Assembly: GCA_041569895.1 (NCBI GenBank)
Contig: JBFFXF010000205.1
Location: 1-13,378 of the forward strand
Length of the DNA: 13,378 bases
Reading direction: 5' to 3'
From: JBFFXF01 sp041569895
GTDB taxonomy: Bacteria > Planctomycetota > UBA8108 > JACQVS01
Part shown: one piece after another, positions 7,250 to 13,378 of the stretch
How positions within the stretch are numbered: the first letter of the stretch is position 1
Layout: each line of letters opens with the position of its first letter
The notes under the pieces: model-generated
Seen by the model: the letters and a program-made list of their open reading frames with translations, nothing else
What the model was told of the DNA's origin: nothing
Databases searched by the model: none
Translations under genes and position numbers: made by a program

Positions 7250-7408
7250 GCGCCACCCCGAGCTCGGGAAGCGAGAGTCGACTCCTGGCGTTTGCTGTCA
7301 GACGATTCATGCCTTCCTTATAGATCCGTCGCAGGGTCTCGCCGCAGAAGTCGAGCGCGTTCTTCGGGCACGGGCACGGGCACGGGACCGGGGCCGGGAC
7401 CGAGTGGA
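7250..7408. other. Spacer between convergent genes
   Basis: The GspE-like gene and folA converge here, leaving 159 bases. It holds a perfect 12-base palindrome at 7257-7268 (CCCGAGCTCGGG) 8 bases after the GspE-like stop, and a G-rich hexamer array at 7365-7400. Neither is followed by a T-run on the relevant strand, so no standard intrinsic terminator is evident. I see no gene here. Confidence 0.6.
7365..7400. repeat. Hexamer tandem array, CCCGNN type (module A)
   Basis: Six hexamers on the + strand: cgggca three times, then cgggac, cggggc, cgggac. There are six G-tracts of at least three G with 2-3-base loops. It lies just beyond the 3' end of folA, whose stop is at 7409-7411, and could act as a structured 3' region for either converging transcript (inference). 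Confidence 0.9.
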
Positions 7409-7912
7409 TTACGGATGTTCGTAGACCCTGAACGTATACGCGTACTCGTGCGCCTCGTCCTGCTCGTGTCGCTGCTCCTCGATGAGGCGGAACGCATCGA
7501 GCGGGCCGCGGTCGAAGGCCACGTCGCCCTCGACCTTCGCGTGGACCTGTGTCAGGTAGACGCGGTCGGCACGCGGCACGGCGAGCTCGAAGAGGGATTG
7601 TCCTCCGATCACGAAGACCTCGTCATCCTCGCTTCCGGCGCGCTCGGCCGCCGCCGCGCTCAGGGCCTCGTCGAGTGAGCGAACGACGCGGGCGCCGTCC
7701 GGGGCGAAGGTCGGGTCGCGGCTGACGACGATGCTGCGGCGTCCGGGAAGCGGTCGGCCGATCGACTGCCAGGTCTTGCGGCCCATGATGATCGCGTGCC
7801 CCATGGTGATGCGCCGGAAGCGCCTGAGGTCGGCCGGGAGATGCCAGGGAAGGCCATTGCCTCGGCCGATGATGCCGTTCTCGGAGACGGCGACGATCAC
7901 CGACAGCGTCAT
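7409..7912 (-). CDS. folA: Dihydrofolate reductase
   Basis: A 167-aa protein, the usual length of bacterial type I DHFR, reducing dihydrofolate to tetrahydrofolate with NADPH in the cytoplasm. Visible landmarks are the start MTLSVIVAVSENGIIG, the Met20-loop NGLPWHLPADL with W23 and the catalytic acid D28 (W22 and D27 in E. coli), the NADPH-binding GRKTWQSIGRPLPGR (44-58), FVIGGQSLFELA (about 98-109) and the final strand YTFRVYEHP. The start is fixed by the ATG at 7912-7910 overlapping the thyA stop (ATGA). The frame stays open farther upstream only inside thyA, where it is a shadow. It is co-transcribed with and translationally coupled to thyA, whose product makes the dihydrofolate this enzyme recycles. 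Nothing about it looks unusual. Confidence 0.97.
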   Translation of the reverse strand: MTLSVIVAVSENGIIGRGNGLPWHLPADLRRFRRITMGHAIIMGRKTWQSIGRPLPGRRSIVVSRDPTFAPDGARVVRSLDEALSAAAAERAGSEDDEVFVIGGQSLFELAVPRADRVYLTQVHAKVEGDVAFDRGPLDAFRLIEEQRHEQDEAHEYAYTFRVYEHP

Positions 7913-8703
7913 ACCGCCACTTCGGCGCGGATGTGCGGGTGCGGGTCGTACCTTTCGACGGCGATGTCCTCGTACCGGAACGAGAACAGGTCCCGCACGT
8001 CCCGGTTGAGGCGCAGCACGGGCAGCGGGCGCGGCTCGCGCGTCAGCTGCAGGCGCGCCTGCTCGAGGTGGTTCGAGTACAGGTGCGCGTCGCCGAGGGT
8101 GTGCACGAAGTCCCCCGGCTCGAGATCGGTCACCTGCGCCACCATCGACGTCAGCAGCGCGTACGACGCGATGTTGAACGGCACGCCGAGGAAGATGTCC
8201 GCACTCCGCTGATAGAGCTGACACGAGAGCCGGCCGTTTGCGACCCAGAACTGGAAGAGGAGGTGGCACGGCGGCAGCGCCATGCGCTCCAGATCGCCGA
8301 CGTTCCAGGCGCTGACGATGAGGCGGCGCGAGTCGGGTGTCTCGCGGATGGCGCGCAGCACGTCCGCGAGCTGATCGATCGTGCGCCCGTCCGTCGACTG
8401 CCACGACCGCCACTGCCGCCCGTAGATCGGCCCGAGATCACCGTCGGCGTCGGCCCACTCGTTCCAGATGGTGACGCCCTGCTCGTTGAGCGAGCGCACG
8501 TTCGTGTCGCCGTGGATGAACCAGAGGAGCTCGTGGACGATCGAGCGCAGGTGGAGCTTCTTCGTCGTCACCAGCGGGAACCCCTGACGCAGATCGAAGC
8601 GCATCTGGTGCCCGAAGACGCTCAGCGTCCCGGTGCCGGTACGATCGCGCTTCTCGACGCCATCGTCGAGGACGCGGCGGAGGAGGTCGAGGTACTGTCT
8701 CAT
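7909..8703 (-). CDS. thyA: Thymidylate synthase
   Basis: A 264-aa protein, the same length as E. coli ThyA and collinear with it. It converts dUMP and methylene-tetrahydrofolate to dTMP and dihydrofolate. R21 lies in RDRTGTG, E58 in HELLWF, the nucleophile C146 in PPCH, the phosphate-binding pair R126-R127 in DSRR, QRSADIFLGVPFNIASYALL (about 165-184) covers the dUMP and folate sites, and the C-terminus is AEVAV. The Cys next to the phosphate-site Ser in E. coli is Ala168 here, a non-catalytic position. I start at ATG 8703 from alignment; an in-frame extension to 8955 would translate the divergent spacer and the repeat array. GAGG sits only 2 bases before the ATG, so the ribosome site is weak. 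folA follows with a 4-base overlap. Confidence 0.97.
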   Translation of the reverse strand: MRQYLDLLRRVLDDGVEKRDRTGTGTLSVFGHQMRFDLRQGFPLVTTKKLHLRSIVHELLWFIHGDTNVRSLNEQGVTIWNEWADADGDLGPIYGRQWRSWQSTDGRTIDQLADVLRAIRETPDSRRLIVSAWNVGDLERMALPPCHLLFQFWVANGRLSCQLYQRSADIFLGVPFNIASYALLTSMVAQVTDLEPGDFVHTLGDAHLYSNHLEQARLQLTREPRPLPVLRLNRDVRDLFSFRYEDIAVERYDPHPHIRAEVAV

Positions 8704-8812
8704 GGCCTCATCATAACGAGCTTTCGCGACGCGCGACACGATATCATCCGGACCCGGCCATCGCCAGACCGCCCGATCGCCGAACGGCGGCGCATCTGTT
8801 ACCATCGCGGGC
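8704..8812. promoter_or_regulatory. Divergent control region between thyA and the amidohydrolase
   Basis: These 109 bases separate the two divergent ATGs and should hold promoters for both. On the - strand TATGAT (8715 to 8710) is a good -10 look-alike; the hexamer 17 bases upstream, GTGTCG, matches the -35 consensus at only three positions. If used, transcription would start at about the ATG, giving a nearly leaderless thyA mRNA. I find no clear + strand promoter. Confidence 0.3.
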
Positions 8813-11800
8813 ATGGAACCGAGGAGGAGAATCGACGGGGGATGCTCGGGCTCGGGGTCGTACTCGTGCCCAACCGCGTCCCCGTCCCCGTTCCCGTTCC
8901 CGTGCCCGTACTCGTTCCCGACTCCGACACCGACACCGATTCCGATTCCGACCAAGACACCGACTCAGACACCGACTCCGATACCGATTCCGACTCCGAC
9001 TCGGAGACCCACAGCATCCAATCTGCGTAATCTGCGCAATCTGCGTAATCTGCGTTCCCCTCCGCGTCGAACGTCGCCGGCGCTCTCGACCCTCATCATC
9101 GCCCTCCTCGCCACCATCGCCCCCGTTCGTGCCGGTGAAGCCCTCCTCTTCGAGGACCTCACCATTCTCGCCGGGGATCCCGCCGAGCCGCGGCGGATCG
9201 AGCGCGGGGCGCTTCTCGTGCGCGGCGGGGTGATCGAGCGCGTGGTCGATCTCGCCTCGGGACGCGACGATGGGTCCGTGATCGCGCCCGCGGCGAGGCG
9301 GATCGATGCGACGGGGCTGCACGCCGTGCCGGCCTTCATCGACGCCTTCACGTATGCCGGCGCCGGCTCCGCGCCGTCGAGTCGCAACGCCGGTCAGCGC
9401 CCGGATGAGGGTGATGGTCCGCCGGCCGCCTCGATGCGCGGGCGGCGCGACGGGCTGACGCCGGAGTGGTGCGTCCTCGATGCTCTCGACGTCAACGCCC
9501 AGGCCACGGCCGCTCTCAGGAAGAGCGGATTCGGCGCGATCAACGTCGCGCCGCGTGGGGGTTTTCTCTCCGGCCAGTGCGCGCTGGTGACCGTGACGGA
9601 CCGGGCGCTCCGCGATCGCGTCGTGCTGGAGCGCAGCGGCTACGCCGCGTCGCTGTCGGCGCGCACCTCCGGCTACCCGCGGTCGCTGATGGGCGCCTTC
9701 GCGCACCTGCGTCAGGCGTTCCTCGACTCGGGGCACCTGAGCCGCTGGAAGGCGCTCTGGGAGGAAGACCCGCTCGGCCTCGAGCGGCCGCCACGCGACA
9801 CGACGCTCGAGGCGATCGCCTCGATCCGCGCCGGCGCCGCGCCGCTCTGCTTCACGGCCGATTCGGACAACGCCATCCTGCGCGGACTCCGCCTCGCCGG
9901 CGAGCTCGGGGTTGACGTGGTGATCGCCGGCGGTCGCGAGGCGGCGCGGGTCGTTCCGCAGCTGTCACGAGCACGCGCGCGCGTCATCCTGGTGGCCGAT
10001 GACGCCGAGGAGCCGAAGCGCGAATCGAAGCCCGGCAGCCCCCCGCCGCGCGTCCAGGAAGAGCGCCACGCCCGCTGGCTGGAGCGGGCGCGCACGGCCG
10101 CGACGCTCGCCGATGCCGGCATCCCGTTCGCGTGGGGGAGCGGCGAGAAGACGCCGGCGGCACTCGTCAAGTCGATCCGGCAGGCGATCGCGCACGGCGT
10201 CGACGCGGGAATCGCGCTCCGCGGACTGACGCTCGGGGCCGCCGAGCTCCTCGGCGCGGCGCGCACGCTCGGCTCGATCGAGGAGGGCAAGTCGGCCGGT
10301 CTCGCGCTCCTCGACCGTCCCTTCGAGGACGCCGACGCGCGCGTGCGGTATCTCGTCGTCGACGGCGAGCTCTTCGAGCTCGAGCCGCGCAAGGAGAAGG
10401 ACAGGGGGGAGAAGAAGGAGGAGAGCCAGTCGAAAGAGTCGAAGGAGCCGAAAGAGCCCGAGAAGCCTTCCGAGGAGCCTGGCGAGCCGCCGGAGAAGGA
10501 GGAGCAGACGCCGCTCGTCGAGGATCCGTCGAACCCGCTCCACGAGTGCGAGCTCGACGCCGATCGCCGGCCAGCGCGCCGCACGGGCGGCGATCTCGTG
10601 ATCAGCGGCGGGACGGTGATCACGCTCGCCGGTCCGGTGCTCGAGCGCGCGTCGATCCGAATCCGCGGCGGGCGCATCGAGGCGGTCGGTCGCGATGTCG
10701 AGGCCGACGGCATTGAGCACGTCGTCGACGCGACGGGGTGGTTCGTGATGCCCGGCATCATCGACTGCCACTCCCACATGGCGATCGACGGCGGCGTCAA
10801 CGAGGGCAGCGAGTCGGTGACGTGCGAGGTGCGCATCCGCGACGTCGTCGACCCGCGCGACGTGGCGATCTACCGGGCCCTCGCGGGCGGCGTCACGGCG
10901 GCGCACCTCCTCCACGGCAGCGCGAACACCATCGGCGGACAGTGCGCGCTGATCAAGCTGAAGTACGGCCGTCCGCGCGAGGAGCTGCTCGTCCAGGGCG
11001 TTCCGCAGACCGTGAAGTTCGCGCTCGGCGAGAACGTCAAGCGATCGAACTTCTCCGGTCGCAGCCGGCGCTTCCCGGCGACGCGCATGGGAGTCGAGGC
11101 GACCCTGCGCCGGGCATTCACGGCCGCCCGCGAGTACGAGCGCGCCCTGCAACGACACGCCGATCGCCTGGCGCGAGGCGAGCGCTCGGTGGAGCCGCGC
11201 CGCGACCTCCGCCTCGAGGCGCTCCTCCGCGTGCTCCGCGGCGACATCCGCGTGCACTCGCACTGTTACCGCGCCGACGAGATCCTCATGCTGCTGCGCG
11301 TCGCGAGCGAGTTCGGCTTCGGCGTGTCGACGCTGCAGCACGTCCTCGAGGGATACAAGGTCGCTCCGGAGATCGCGCGACACGGCGCCGGCGCGTCGAC
11401 GTTCAGCGACTGGTGGGCCTACAAGATCGAGGCGTTCGACGCCATCCCGCACAACGCGGCGCTGATGGCGCGAGCCGGCGTCGTCGTCTCGATCAACTCC
11501 GACAGCAACGAGGAGGTGCGCCACCTGAACCGCGAGGCCGCGAAGGCCGTGCGTCACGGCGGCATCGACGAGCAGGAGGCGCTCGCGATGGTGACCCGAA
11601 ACGCGGCGCGACAGCTCCACGCAGAGCATCGCCTCGGGACCATCGAGCCGGGCAAGGACGCCGACCTGGCGATCTTCGACGCGCACCCGTTGAGCGTCTA
11701 CGCCCGCTGCCGCGTGACCGTCGTCGAGGGCGAGATCTATTTCGAGCGCGGCGGCGAGCGCGAGAACCCGCACGCCGGAAGGCCACTCTCGCCGCCGCGG

Positions 11801-13006
11801 GACGGCGTCCCGGACCGCCCCGTCGAGAACGCCGCCGGCCTCTTCGCCGTGCGCGGCGCGCGCATCGTGCCGGTCGACCGAGAACCCATCGATCCCGGCA
11901 GCGTGGTCATCGCCGGCGGTCGTGTACGCGCTGTCGGACCGGTGGACGACGTCGCCATCCCGCCCGGCGCGACCGTGATCGAGGGCGAGGGCCTCGAGGT
12001 GTACCCGGGTTTCATCGACGCGGGCTCGTACCTCGGTCTCACCGAGATCAACTCGGTGCGCGGCACGGTCGACCTCGGCGAGACGGGCAGCGTCCACCCC
12101 GACCTCGTGACGGCGACCGCCGTCAACGTGCACTCGGAGATCATCCCGACGACCCGCGCGCACGGCATCACGACCACGGCGGTCTTCAACTCGGGCGGGC
12201 TGATCTCGGGACAGGTCGGCGTCATCCGGCTCCGGGGCACGTCGACTCCCGAGGCCGTGATCAGCCGCTCGTGCGGGCTGCAGGTGAACCTCCCGAGCGT
12301 GCAGCCGGACCGCAAGGAGGACCCCGCCGCGGTCAAGGAGCTGCGCCGCTGGTTCGAGCGCGCACGCCGGTACGCCGAGGCGAGCGAGGAGGTCGACCTC
12401 CGCCTCGCCGCGTTGCTGCCGTTCGTCCGCAAGGAGCGACCGGTGATCTTCACGGCGCGCACCGAGGCGCAGATCCGGCTGGCGCTCGAGCTCGCCGAGG
12501 AGCTCGACGTGAGGGCCGTGGTGCGCGACGGCCTCGAGGCGTGGCGCGTCGCCTCGCTGCTCGCCGAGAAGAAGGTGCCGGTGATCACCGGCCCGGTCGA
12601 GACGCTGCCGGCGCGGTCGTACGATCCGTACGACGCGCCGTATCGCAGCGCCGGCCGACTCCACGCGGCGGGCGTGCCGATCGCGTTCCAGTCGAGCCAC
12701 GCATCCCAGAGCCGCAACCTCCCGTTCAACGCCGGCGTCGCGGTCGCGCACGGCCTGCCGCGAGCGGCGGCGCTCCACGCGCTCACTCTCGGCGCCGCCG
12801 AGATCCTCGGCATCGCCGGCGAGCGCGGCAGCATCACGCCGGGAAAGGCCGCCGACCTGATCATCACCGACGGCGACCCGCTCGAGATCACGACGCACGT
12901 CGTGCACGTCTTCATCGACGGCCACCCCGTCCCCCTCGAGAACCGCCACACCCGCCTCTACGAACGTTTCCGCACCCGCGAGCGCCGGGAGAGCGCGGAG
13001 TTCTGA
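8813..13006 (+). CDS. Secreted triple-unit amidohydrolase, only the middle unit with metal ligands
   Basis: A 1397-codon frame. Residues 11-69 are the translated hexamer array (Pro-Thr/Pro-Ile repeats) and 70-81 the nonamer array (Asn-Leu-Arg four times). A signal peptide follows at about 82-107 (R85-R86, hydrophobic 90-104, VRA before G108). Three amidohydrolase-like units come next. Unit 1 (112-525) has PAFIDAFTY where metal-binding HxH is expected. Unit 2 (594-985) has PGIIDCHSHMAI (H653, H655), VHSHCYRADE (H815, H817), LQH (H843) and SINSDS (D897), the normal metal-ligand pattern. Unit 3 (1006-1380) has PGFIDAGSY, again without the histidines. A matching GQxAxxxL segment recurs at 254, 709 and 1133. 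Units 1 and 2 are joined by a Lys/Glu/Pro linker (526-575). Hydrolysis of a C-N bond of unknown substrate by unit 2 is inferred. The true start is uncertain: ATG 8813 is the only ATG, GTG or TTG before the signal peptide that I accept, with a weak ribosome site; a CTG in the nonamers is an alternative. Confidence 0.85.
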   Translation: MEPRRRIDGGCSGSGSYSCPTASPSPFPFPCPYSFPTPTPTPIPIPTKTPTQTPTPIPIPTPTRRPTASNLRNLRNLRNLRSPPRRTSPALSTLIIALLATIAPVRAGEALLFEDLTILAGDPAEPRRIERGALLVRGGVIERVVDLASGRDDGSVIAPAARRIDATGLHAVPAFIDAFTYAGAGSAPSSRNAGQRPDEGDGPPAASMRGRRDGLTPEWCVLDALDVNAQATAALRKSGFGAINVAPRGGFLSGQCALVTVTDRALRDRVVLERSGYAASLSARTSGYPRSLMGAFAHLRQAFLDSGHLSRWKALWEEDPLGLERPPRDTTLEAIASIRAGAAPLCFTADSDNAILRGLRLAGELGVDVVIAGGREAARVVPQLSRARARVILVADDAEEPKRESKPGSPPPRVQEERHARWLERARTAATLADAGIPFAWGSGEKTPAALVKSIRQAIAHGVDAGIALRGLTLGAAELLGAARTLGSIEEGKSAGLALLDRPFEDADARVRYLVVDGELFELEPRKEKDRGEKKEESQSKESKEPKEPEKPSEEPGEPPEKEEQTPLVEDPSNPLHECELDADRRPARRTGGDLVISGGTVITLAGPVLERASIRIRGGRIEAVGRDVEADGIEHVVDATGWFVMPGIIDCHSHMAIDGGVNEGSESVTCEVRIRDVVDPRDVAIYRALAGGVTAAHLLHGSANTIGGQCALIKLKYGRPREELLVQGVPQTVKFALGENVKRSNFSGRSRRFPATRMGVEATLRRAFTAAREYERALQRHADRLARGERSVEPRRDLRLEALLRVLRGDIRVHSHCYRADEILMLLRVASEFGFGVSTLQHVLEGYKVAPEIARHGAGASTFSDWWAYKIEAFDAIPHNAALMARAGVVVSINSDSNEEVRHLNREAAKAVRHGGIDEQEALAMVTRNAARQLHAEHRLGTIEPGKDADLAIFDAHPLSVYARCRVTVVEGEIYFERGGERENPHAGRPLSPPRDGVPDRPVENAAGLFAVRGARIVPVDREPIDPGSVVIAGGRVRAVGPVDDVAIPPGATVIEGEGLEVYPGFIDAGSYLGLTEINSVRGTVDLGETGSVHPDLVTATAVNVHSEIIPTTRAHGITTTAVFNSGGLISGQVGVIRLRGTSTPEAVISRSCGLQVNLPSVQPDRKEDPAAVKELRRWFERARRYAEASEEVDLRLAALLPFVRKERPVIFTARTEAQIRLALELAEELDVRAVVRDGLEAWRVASLLAEKKVPVITGPVETLPARSYDPYDAPYRSAGRLHAAGVPIAFQSSHASQSRNLPFNAGVAVAHGLPRAAALHALTLGAAEILGIAGERGSITPGKAADLIITDGDPLEITTHVVHVFIDGHPVPLENRHTRLYERFRTRERRESAEF
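8881..9000. repeat. Twenty-unit hexamer array, module A then module B
   Basis: Twenty hexamers in one unbroken phase. Positions 8881-8916 hold CCCGTN-type units (cccgtc, cccgtt twice, cccgtg, cccgta, and a variant ctcgtt). One junction unit cccgac follows at 8917. Positions 8923-9000 hold WCCGAY units (tccgac, accgac, accgat, tccgat), with variants caagac and tcagac. Decayed units can be followed back to about 8845. The array has no stop codon in the amidohydrolase frame or in the thyA frame on the other strand, so both reading frames run through it. Confidence 0.95.
9020..9055. repeat. Nonamer array, AATCTGCGT x4 (module C, left)
   Basis: Four 9-base units, three identical and one with a single change (aatctgcgc). 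It lies in frame inside the amidohydrolase reading frame as Asn-Leu-Arg four times and ends at the first base of the signal-peptide n-region. The same unit occurs inverted at 13141-13167. Confidence 0.97.
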
Positions 13007-13116
13007 CGCCCGTCCCCGTCCCCGTCCCCGTCCCCGTCCCCGATCCCGTCCCCGTGCCCGTGCCCGTGCCCGAACTCGCCGCCGCCGTCGATCTTCAGGG
13101 CGACTCGGAGTTCTGA
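12996..13116. repeat. 11-base direct repeat flanking a hexamer array
   Basis: CGGAGTTCTGA occurs at 12996-13006, where it is the end of the amidohydrolase gene with its stop, and again at 13106-13116. Between them are the array at 13009-13074 and 31 further bases. The spacing is exactly 110 bases. Confidence 0.9.
13009..13074. repeat. Hexamer array, CCCGTN type (module A), just after the amidohydrolase stop
   Basis: Eleven hexamers beginning 2 bases after the stop codon: cccgtc five times, cccgat, cccgtc, cccgtg three times, cccgaa. It is C-rich on the + strand and G-rich on the - strand, where G3 tracts with 3-base loops repeat. Decayed units follow at 13075. Confidence 0.95.
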
Positions 13117-13140
13117 TTCCCCGATCGGAGAAGAACGGGA

Positions 13141-13167
13141 ACGCAGATTACGCAGATTACGCAGATT
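13141..13167. repeat. Nonamer array, ACGCAGATT x3 (module C, right, inverted)
   Basis: Three perfect 9-base units, the reverse complement of the array at 9020-9055. Identity with the left copy continues a few bases past the array on the gene-facing side: aatctgcgttccc is shared when both are read toward the gene. Confidence 0.97.
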
Positions 13168-13206
13168 GGCACTTCCGTTCCTCCAGGCGCCTTTCAGTGA
13201 GCGGCA

Positions 13207-13318
13207 ATCGCCATCGGGATCGCCATCGGCATCGGCATCGGAATTCGGAGTCGGACATCGGAATCGGAGTCGGAATCGGAGTCGGTATCGGCCATCGGTA
13301 TCGGAGTCGGTCATCGGA
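13207..13318. repeat. Hexamer array, WCCGAY type (module B, right, inverted)
   Basis: About 18 hexamers on the + strand of the form RTCGGW or ATCGSS (atcggc, atcgga, gtcgga, gtcggt, atcggt). Read on the - strand they are the same four variants seen at 8923-9000. Unlike the left array, the phase slips by one or two bases at several points (near 13243, 13293 and 13312). Confidence 0.9.
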
Positions 13319-13340
13319 CTCCGCAACCAGAGCCCTCGAG

Positions 13341-13378
13341 GACGGGAACGGGCACGGGAACGGGAACGGGAACGGGTA
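13341..13378. repeat. Hexamer array, CCCGTN type (module A, right, inverted), cut by the window end
   Basis: Six hexamers gacggg, aacggg, cacggg, then aacggg three times, running into the window edge, so its full length is unknown. It is G-rich on the + strand with six G3 tracts and 3-base loops. Confidence 0.92.

Larger units (their letters stand above)
13117..13378. other. Gene-free, repeat-filled 3' region
   Basis: The 262 bases to the window end hold no supported gene. About two thirds is tandem repeat (modules C, B and A in inverted orientation). The remaining short spacers at 13117-13140, 13168-13206 and 13319-13340 contain nothing I recognise apart from an AGGCGCCT palindrome near 13185. 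Confidence 0.7.

Noticed and set aside
7409..8413. A DHFR with a 167-residue N-terminal extension
   Set aside because: The extension is an out-of-frame reading of thyA. The ATGA junction and DHFR family length place the start at 7912.
7909..8955. Longer thyA starting at 8955
   Set aside because: The extra 84 residues are repeat array and divergent promoter region. Collinearity with 264-aa ThyA fixes the start at 8703.
8881..9055. CRISPR array
   Set aside because: Units are 6 and 9 bases with no spacers, and there are no cas genes.
9965..12949. A 994-codon - strand frame and a 792-codon + strand frame (10738-13116) within the amidohydrolase
   Set aside because: The overlapping in-frame amidohydrolase carries clear catalytic motifs; these frames show only low-complexity Arg/Ala/Asp composition.
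12958..13326. A 122-codon - strand frame at the right end as a gene
   Set aside because: It is almost entirely translated repeat (modules A, B and C). It is considered only as a possible joined N-terminus in the inversion idea.

Overview
This is a GC-rich bacterial window whose genes have strongly G/C-ending codons. The gene content suggests a Planctomycetota-like organism, though Acidobacteriota or a neighbouring lineage cannot be excluded. The pointers are a DUF4340 protein, a small four-cysteine protein, a CRTAC1-type FG-GAP/UnbV-TPR protein, a GspE/PilB-like protein and a very long secreted amidohydrolase, with short-unit tandem repeats in the spacers. This taxonomic reading is inference. 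I see no rRNA, tRNA, CRISPR array, insertion sequence or integrase.

Layout: (1) 2-5128, + strand, a probable four-gene unit: the 3' part of a DUF4340 protein, a 109-aa four-cysteine protein, an exported thioredoxin-fold protein that has lost its CxxC, and an 847-aa FG-GAP/UnbV/TPR protein. The last three are joined by 4-base start/stop overlaps. (2) 5289-7249, + strand: a 73-aa fragment resembling the middle of a response-regulator receiver domain, overlapping by 4 bases a GspE/PilB-type protein whose Walker A lysine and Walker B glutamate are both replaced. (3) 7409-8703, - strand: thyA and folA, overlapping by 4 bases, a standard dTMP/tetrahydrofolate pair. (4) 8813-13006, + strand and divergent from thyA: a 1397-codon reading frame with three tandem amidohydrolase-like units. 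Only the middle unit keeps the metal-binding histidines. (5) 13007-13378: no gene, mostly tandem repeats.

The most unusual signal is a family of short tandem repeats. Hexamer arrays of type CCCGNN (module A) occur at 1061-1100, 7365-7400, 8881-8922, 13009-13074 and 13341-13378. Hexamers of type WCCGAY (module B) occur at 8923-9000 and 13207-13318. A nonamer AATCTGCGT (module C) is repeated four times at 9020-9055 and three times, inverted, at 13141-13167. Around the amidohydrolase the modules form A-B-C on the left and C-B-A inverted on the right, so the body of the gene lies between two inverted composite repeats. The left composite is inside the reading frame, between the only ATG start and the signal peptide. 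This could be an invertible or recombination-prone cassette, or the result of repeat insertion into a gene start.

Together, region 1 looks like an envelope/exported-protein unit of unknown role, region 2 a degenerate secretion/pilus-motor-related unit with a regulatory remnant, region 3 housekeeping nucleotide synthesis, and region 4 a secreted hydrolase of unknown substrate.
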